Of a stretch of DNA of 64,000 bases, positions 61,576 to 64,000 are shown piece by piece. The stretch is from Spirochaetia bacterium (GTDB lineage: Bacteria; Spirochaetota; Spirochaetia; CADAEX01), in NCBI GenBank assembly GCA_017446885.1, contig JAFSOR010000020.1, positions 1-64,000 on the forward strand, in the 5' to 3' direction. Within the stretch, counting starts at the first letter, position 1; each line of letters starts with the position of its first letter. A program made the position numbers and the translations under genes. Below the pieces are notes generated by a model. That model searched no databases. It worked only from the letters and a program-made list of their open reading frames with translations, and was not told the origin of the DNA.

Positions 61576-61599
61576 GTCTGCTCTCCTTTGCAAATGCTA

Positions 61600-61654
61600 C
61601 CTACTTGTGAAGTAGGCAAGTCAAAACTATATTGATTCACCAGCTGTCTGTCAA
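61600..61654 (-). promoter_or_regulatory. Promoter with downstream palindrome, ECF S-component gene
   Basis: Minus strand: TTGACA (61654-61649), 17 bp, TATAGT (61631-61626). Just after the expected +1 comes a palindrome CCTACTT-CAC-AAGTAGG (61616-61600). It may be an operator or an mRNA hairpin. The core TACTTCACAAGTA resembles the mmd operon palindrome TACTTCACAAAGTA. Confidence 0.65.
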
Positions 61655-61685
61655 TATATTTTTTTGTTATATTTTTTAATGTTAC

Positions 61686-61720
61686 TTGAAACACAATATC
61701 CCTCTGATATAAAATAAATT
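61686..61720 (+). promoter_or_regulatory. Leaderless-type promoter of purB
   Basis: TTGAAA (61686-61691), 16 bp, TATAAA (61708-61713) preceded by an extended TG, then 7 nt and the GTG start at 61721. No Shine-Dalgarno. Confidence 0.72.
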
Positions 61721-63142
61721 GTGATAACCAAAAACATCTTTTCAAACATCTGCCCTCTGGACCACCGTTATTATCTTGCCAACCGCGCTGTATTCGACGA
61801 GCTGGCAAAATATCTGTCCGAAGAGGCTGTAATCAGGTACTCTGCACTGGCAGAGGCCGCACTGGTAAAAACTCATGTCTATTTGAACATGCAACACCCC
61901 CAGCAGTATTACGCTGCAGTGGATGAGGCCATAGCAAAAGTCCAGCCCGACGAGGTTTATGCCGAAGAGGAGAAGACCCAGCACAACATCCGGGCTCTGG
62001 TGAACGTGATAAAGCGTTACATTCCCAAAGAGCTGAGCCCGTATGTCCACCTGGGGGCCACCTCGGTGGATATAATGGACACCTCTGCTTCCATGCGGAT
62101 CCGCGATGCGGTGCAGAAAGTTATAGTGCCGCTCCTCATCGAGGTGGAGGAGCTTCTTATAAAGATTGCAGCCGACCACGCTGCAACCCCCCAGGTGGGC
62201 CGCACCCACGGCCAGCATGCTGTCCCTATAACCCTGGGCTTTGCATTCTCTGAATATGTATCCAGGCTTGGCAAGTCCATAATCGAGATTGAGAAACGCT
62301 CCCACAACCTGCGTGGCAAGCTGGCCGGGGCAGTAGGGGCATACAACTCCACCAGCCTTATGGTGAAAGACCCCGAGGCTATGGAGAAAAAGTACCTTGA
62401 GTTCCTGGGTCTTGAGCCTTCGGAGCACTCCACACAGCTGGTGGAGCCTGAGTATCAGCTGCGGCTGCTGCTCGAGATAAACACAGCCTTCGGCATAATC
62501 GCAAACCTGGCCGACGACATGCGTAACCTCCAGCGCTCCGAGATTTCCGAAATCCGCGAGATGTTCACATCCACCCAGGTGGGCTCATCAACCATGCCGC
62601 AGAAGCGTAACCCATGGAACAGCGAGCACGTAAAAAGTCAGTGGAAGGCATTTGCGCCGCGTATCATGACCTTCTTCATGGATCAGATATCAGACCATCA
62701 GCGTGACCTGACCAACTCGGCATCCCAGCGCTTTATAACCGACTATCTGGCTGGATTCAGCGCAGCTGTAAACCGGCTTAAGAAGGTGCTTTCTTCCCTC
62801 CATGTGGACAAGGAACGCCTTATGAGAAACCTCTCTTTCACAGGAGACCTGGTCCTGGCCGAGGCTGCCTACATACTCCTTTCCTGCGGAGGCGAGAGCG
62901 ATGCCCACGAGATAATCCGCAAGATTACCCTGGAAAGCGAGAAAACAGGCGAGCGAATGTGCACAATCCTTAAACAGAATGACAAAATCTGGAACACAAT
63001 CAAGACCCAGATGGAAAGGACTATCGGCATAGAGCCAGAGGAGTTCTTCAGCCATCCAGAGCTTTACCGCGGTCTTGCCTCCCAGAAGGCAGAAAAGCTT
63101 GCAGCCAAGTACAAGGCAGAGATGGAGAAACTCAAGAAATGA
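61721..63142 (+). CDS. purB: Adenylosuccinate lyase
   Basis: PurB, 473 aa, catalyses two steps of purine synthesis (SAICAR to AICAR, adenylosuccinate to AMP). Conserved parts are HLGATSVDIMDTS, GRTHGQHAVPITLG (catalytic His), and the signature VGSSTMPQKRNPWNSEHV. The start is GTG at 61721, fitting the promoter 7 nt away. The stop overlaps the purA ATG (ATGA), so both AMP-branch enzymes are coupled. Confidence 0.95.
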   Translation: MITKNIFSNICPLDHRYYLANRAVFDELAKYLSEEAVIRYSALAEAALVKTHVYLNMQHPQQYYAAVDEAIAKVQPDEVYAEEEKTQHNIRALVNVIKRYIPKELSPYVHLGATSVDIMDTSASMRIRDAVQKVIVPLLIEVEELLIKIAADHAATPQVGRTHGQHAVPITLGFAFSEYVSRLGKSIIEIEKRSHNLRGKLAGAVGAYNSTSLMVKDPEAMEKKYLEFLGLEPSEHSTQLVEPEYQLRLLLEINTAFGIIANLADDMRNLQRSEISEIREMFTSTQVGSSTMPQKRNPWNSEHVKSQWKAFAPRIMTFFMDQISDHQRDLTNSASQRFITDYLAGFSAAVNRLKKVLSSLHVDKERLMRNLSFTGDLVLAEAAYILLSCGGESDAHEIIRKITLESEKTGERMCTILKQNDKIWNTIKTQMERTIGIEPEEFFSHPELYRGLASQKAEKLAAKYKAEMEKLKK

Positions 63143-64000
63143 ATATTGTAGTTATCGGAGCCCAGTGGGGCGATGAAGGCAAGGGAAAGATTGTAGACTA
63201 CCTGGCAGGCGAATCTGCCGTGGTGACACGCTTCTCGGGCGGAGCCAACGCAGGCCATACCATAGTCAGCGGCGGCATCACATACAAGCTGCATCTGGTT
63301 CCATCAGGCATTGTATACCCCGATAAAACTGTAATACTCGGAACAGGCATGGTCATAGACCTGGAATCTCTCTTTTCAGAGCTCAAGACTCTGGAAGAGC
63401 AGGGAATAAACTGGAGAGGGCGTGTCCTTATCTCGGACCGGGCCCACCTGGTGTTCCCCACCTATAAGGCTATGGACCTTGAGATGGAAAAGAAGCGGCG
63501 CCACCCCATAGGGACCACAGGGCGTGGAATCGGCATAGCCTATGCCCAGAAAGCAGACCGCGACGGTGTGCGCTCAGGCGATGTATTCAACCCAGATGTC
63601 TGGAACCGACTGAGCGAAGAAGAAAAAGCTTTTATTACCCCATATATGGAAGACCTTAAAACCATGCTTGTGGACCTGGTCTCCTACATGGCTGCCCATA
63701 AGGAAGAAAACAAACTGTTCGAAGGGGCTCAGGGAGCACTCCTGGACATCGATACTGGAACTTATCCATATGTTTCATCCGGTTACTCCATAGCTTCCGG
63801 TGCCTGTGCCGGCGGCGGTATAGGTGCCCTGGACATAGATGCAGTCTATGCCGTGTTCAAGGCCTATTCCACCAGGGTAGGCAACGGGCCGTTCCCCACC
63901 GAGTTCGACCACGATTCCGAAGGGGAGCTTGAGAACAAGGTGCGGGTAACAGGGCGCGAGTTCGGCGTTACCACAGGCAGGCCCAGGCGGTGCGGCTACC
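63139..64000 (+). CDS. purA: Adenylosuccinate synthetase PurA, 5' part (runs off window)
   Basis: The N-terminal 287 residues of PurA, the GTP-dependent enzyme joining IMP and aspartate. It begins NIVVIGAQWGDEGKGKIVDYLA (GTP-binding loop). FSGGANAGHTIV, GTTGRGIGIAYAQKADRDGVR, EGAQGALLDIDTGTYPYVSSGYS and GVTTGRPRRCGY follow. No stop occurs before the window end. The ATG overlaps the purB stop. Confidence 0.96.
   Translation, partial: MNIVVIGAQWGDEGKGKIVDYLAGESAVVTRFSGGANAGHTIVSGGITYKLHLVPSGIVYPDKTVILGTGMVIDLESLFSELKTLEEQGINWRGRVLISDRAHLVFPTYKAMDLEMEKKRRHPIGTTGRGIGIAYAQKADRDGVRSGDVFNPDVWNRLSEEEKAFITPYMEDLKTMLVDLVSYMAAHKEENKLFEGAQGALLDIDTGTYPYVSSGYSIASGACAGGGIGALDIDAVYAVFKAYSTRVGNGPFPTEFDHDSEGELENKVRVTGREFGVTTGRPRRCGY

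Overview
The window reads as chromosomal DNA of a host-associated spirochaete of the Treponema type. The basis is a SpiroCoCo-like coiled-coil protein, treponeme-style outer-membrane barrels and lipoproteins, the RND/LolA-like/barrel trio, and sodium-linked anaerobic energy metabolism (a methylmalonyl-CoA-type decarboxylase and a K+-dependent membrane pyrophosphatase). Genus and species are inferred from protein content; no database search was possible. Most of the window is dense housekeeping sequence. Genes are often tail to tail with almost no spacing, and TTG starts are common.

Layout. 1-5 kb: end of clpB, a MATE exporter, and a secreted M6 protease whose C-terminus looks fused to a small lipoprotein. 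5-9.7 kb: mnmE-mnmG-rsmG-nudC. 9.8-13.4 kb: mmdA-D-C-B, a four-subunit Na+-pumping decarboxylase. 13.4-19.3 kb: HAD phosphatase, coiled-coil membrane protein, grpE-dnaK-dnaJ. 19.3-24.7 kb: xseA-xseB, a DUF192 lipoprotein divergent from a small (p)ppGpp synthetase, hppA, and a CTP-transferase/polyprenol-kinase-like protein. 24.8-29.3 kb: an operon of phosphoribosyltransferase, fused double ECF ATPase, EcfT, creatininase-family hydrolase and an ECF S-component.

29.3-35 kb is the accessory part. It holds a phage-derived remnant with a 36-bp direct repeat and a degenerate inverted repeat, a candidate small RNA, two VapBC-type toxin-antitoxin pairs, acetolactate decarboxylase, an M15 peptidase and a histidine acid phosphatase. 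35.0-43.1 kb: a candidate SRP RNA, a T-box leader in front of an acyl-CoA synthetase, then folP-cdaA-cdaR-truA-udg-priA. 43.1-47.3 kb (minus strand): a HEAT-like protein, a lipoprotein, a candidate 6S RNA, zapA, a ZapB-like protein, rplT, rpmI, infC. 47.3-60 kb: glycosyltransferase, amidase, GerMN protein, tRNA-Phe, an envelope barrel, a lipoprotein, a SpoIIE phosphatase, an FGE-like protein, the RND/LolA-like/barrel trio and an EamA transporter. 60-64 kb: an ArsB/NhaD-type transporter, an ECF S-component, purB and the start of purA.

The two strongest unusual signals are regulatory. First, a T-box tRNA-sensing leader (about 35177-35461) precedes an AMP-forming acyl-CoA synthetase; T-boxes are rarely if ever expected in spirochaetes. 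Its specifier reads as Ile (ATT) or Leu (TTA), suggesting control of branched-chain acid activation by uncharged tRNA. Second, a recurring promoter layout (-35, 16-17 bp, -10, then 6-8 bp, then the start codon) predicts leaderless mRNAs for several genes. One divergent pair, the DUF192 lipoprotein and the alarmone synthetase, has -35 boxes overlapping by 5 bp.
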